Below, in pieces: positions 63,935 through 64,000 of a stretch of 64,000 bases of DNA (position 1 is its first letter; every line of letters begins with the position of its first letter). The stretch is taken from positions 61,015 through 125,014 of the forward strand of contig NZ_CAKTFO010000007.1 in NCBI RefSeq assembly GCF_934560975.1, given 5' to 3'. The DNA is from an uncultured Sphingomonas sp. (GTDB lineage: Bacteria > Pseudomonadota > Alphaproteobacteria > Sphingomonadales > Sphingomonadaceae). A model generated the notes under the pieces. The model was not told the DNA's origin and ran no database searches. It saw only the letters and a program-made list of their open reading frames with translations. The position numbers and the translations under genes are program-made.

Positions 63935-64000
63935 GCCCAGATGGCGGAATTGGTAGACGCACCAGCTTCAGGTGCTGGCGATCGCAAGGTCGTGGAGGTT
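63935..64000 (+). tRNA. tRNA-Leu (CAG), 3' end outside window
   Basis: The 66 visible bases match a type II Leu tRNA: acceptor GCCCAGA, D-loop region GCGGAATTGGTAGACGC, anticodon arm CCAGCTTCAGGTGCTGG with anticodon CAG, and the start of a long variable arm. The T-arm and acceptor 3' strand lie beyond the window end. Confidence 0.9.

Overview
The window looks like chromosome of an alphaproteobacterium, most probably a sphingomonad (Sphingomonas or a close relative). The DNA is visibly high in GC. Short genes sit head to tail with ATGA, TGATG or GTGA overlaps. The content fits the group: an alphaproteobacterial DksA that has lost its zinc-finger cysteines, a serS-surE-LysM/M23 run, a FAT GUY-like response regulator, a TrkA-N potassium channel, a decaprenyl-type prenyl synthase and a dispersed set of polyhydroxyalkanoate genes. 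No phage, plasmid, insertion sequence, CRISPR array or rRNA operon was seen. All taxonomy and function here is read from sequence alone.

Layout. 1-2.1 kb: 3' part of an Ntn-hydrolase (penicillin acylase family). 2.2-12.7 kb: a complete chemosensory cluster on the minus strand, in transcription order soluble MCP, triple-CheW protein, CheB, CheR, CheA, STAS protein, CheY, CheC-type phosphatase and a PAS hybrid histidine kinase. Most of its genes are translationally coupled, and no flagellar gene lies nearby. 12.8-15.0 kb: PilZ protein, DksA, an exported repeat protein and a host-attachment-family protein. 15.1-19.5 kb: serS, surE, an NlpD-like degenerate LysM/M23 protein, a potassium channel and a small protein. 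19.5-19.9 kb: paired palindromic repeats enclosing a 15-bp tandem array. 19.9-24.9 kb: prenyl diphosphate synthase, chorismate mutase, a stand-alone JAB-domain RadC relative, thyA, then a two-gene KDPGal branch (dgoK with an apparent CTG start, dgoA) and a lipoprotein. 24.9-25.7 kb: an 18-codon leader ORF behind a 14-nt perfect match to the 16S anti-Shine-Dalgarno tail, followed by hairpins and a terminator.

25.7-34.5 kb: outer-membrane beta-barrel, esterase, VOC protein, Sel1-type protein, DUF2721 protein, alaC, class I PHA synthase, KTSC and PAP2 proteins, two copies of a short inverted-repeat-ended element, and tRNA-Gly. 34.6-46.9 kb: thioredoxin/YbbN, LON-domain protein, TauE-type exporter, UbiH-type hydroxylase, polysaccharide flippase, polA, an exported methyltransferase-like protein, nadB and an ABC ATPase. 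47-55.3 kb: exported MsrB, mannose-1-phosphate guanylyltransferase, an orphan response regulator, 3-hydroxybutyrate dehydrogenase, a zinc metallopeptidase, murA, a Crp/Fnr regulator, clpS, phasin and a GST. 55.4-64 kb: gltB, a DUF2059 exported protein and gltD in one operon, then uppP, an NDUFA9-like reductase, and the start of a tRNA-Leu gene cut by the window edge.

Themes. PHA storage is split over three loci (phaC, bdhA, phasin); the phasin has a clear inverted repeat across its promoter. Cell-envelope synthesis recurs (murA, uppP, flippase, manC, NlpD-like). Signalling is dominated by the chemosensory cluster. The best candidates for something undescribed are that cluster's unusual architecture, the leader ORF with extreme anti-SD complementarity, and the paired-palindrome repeat family.
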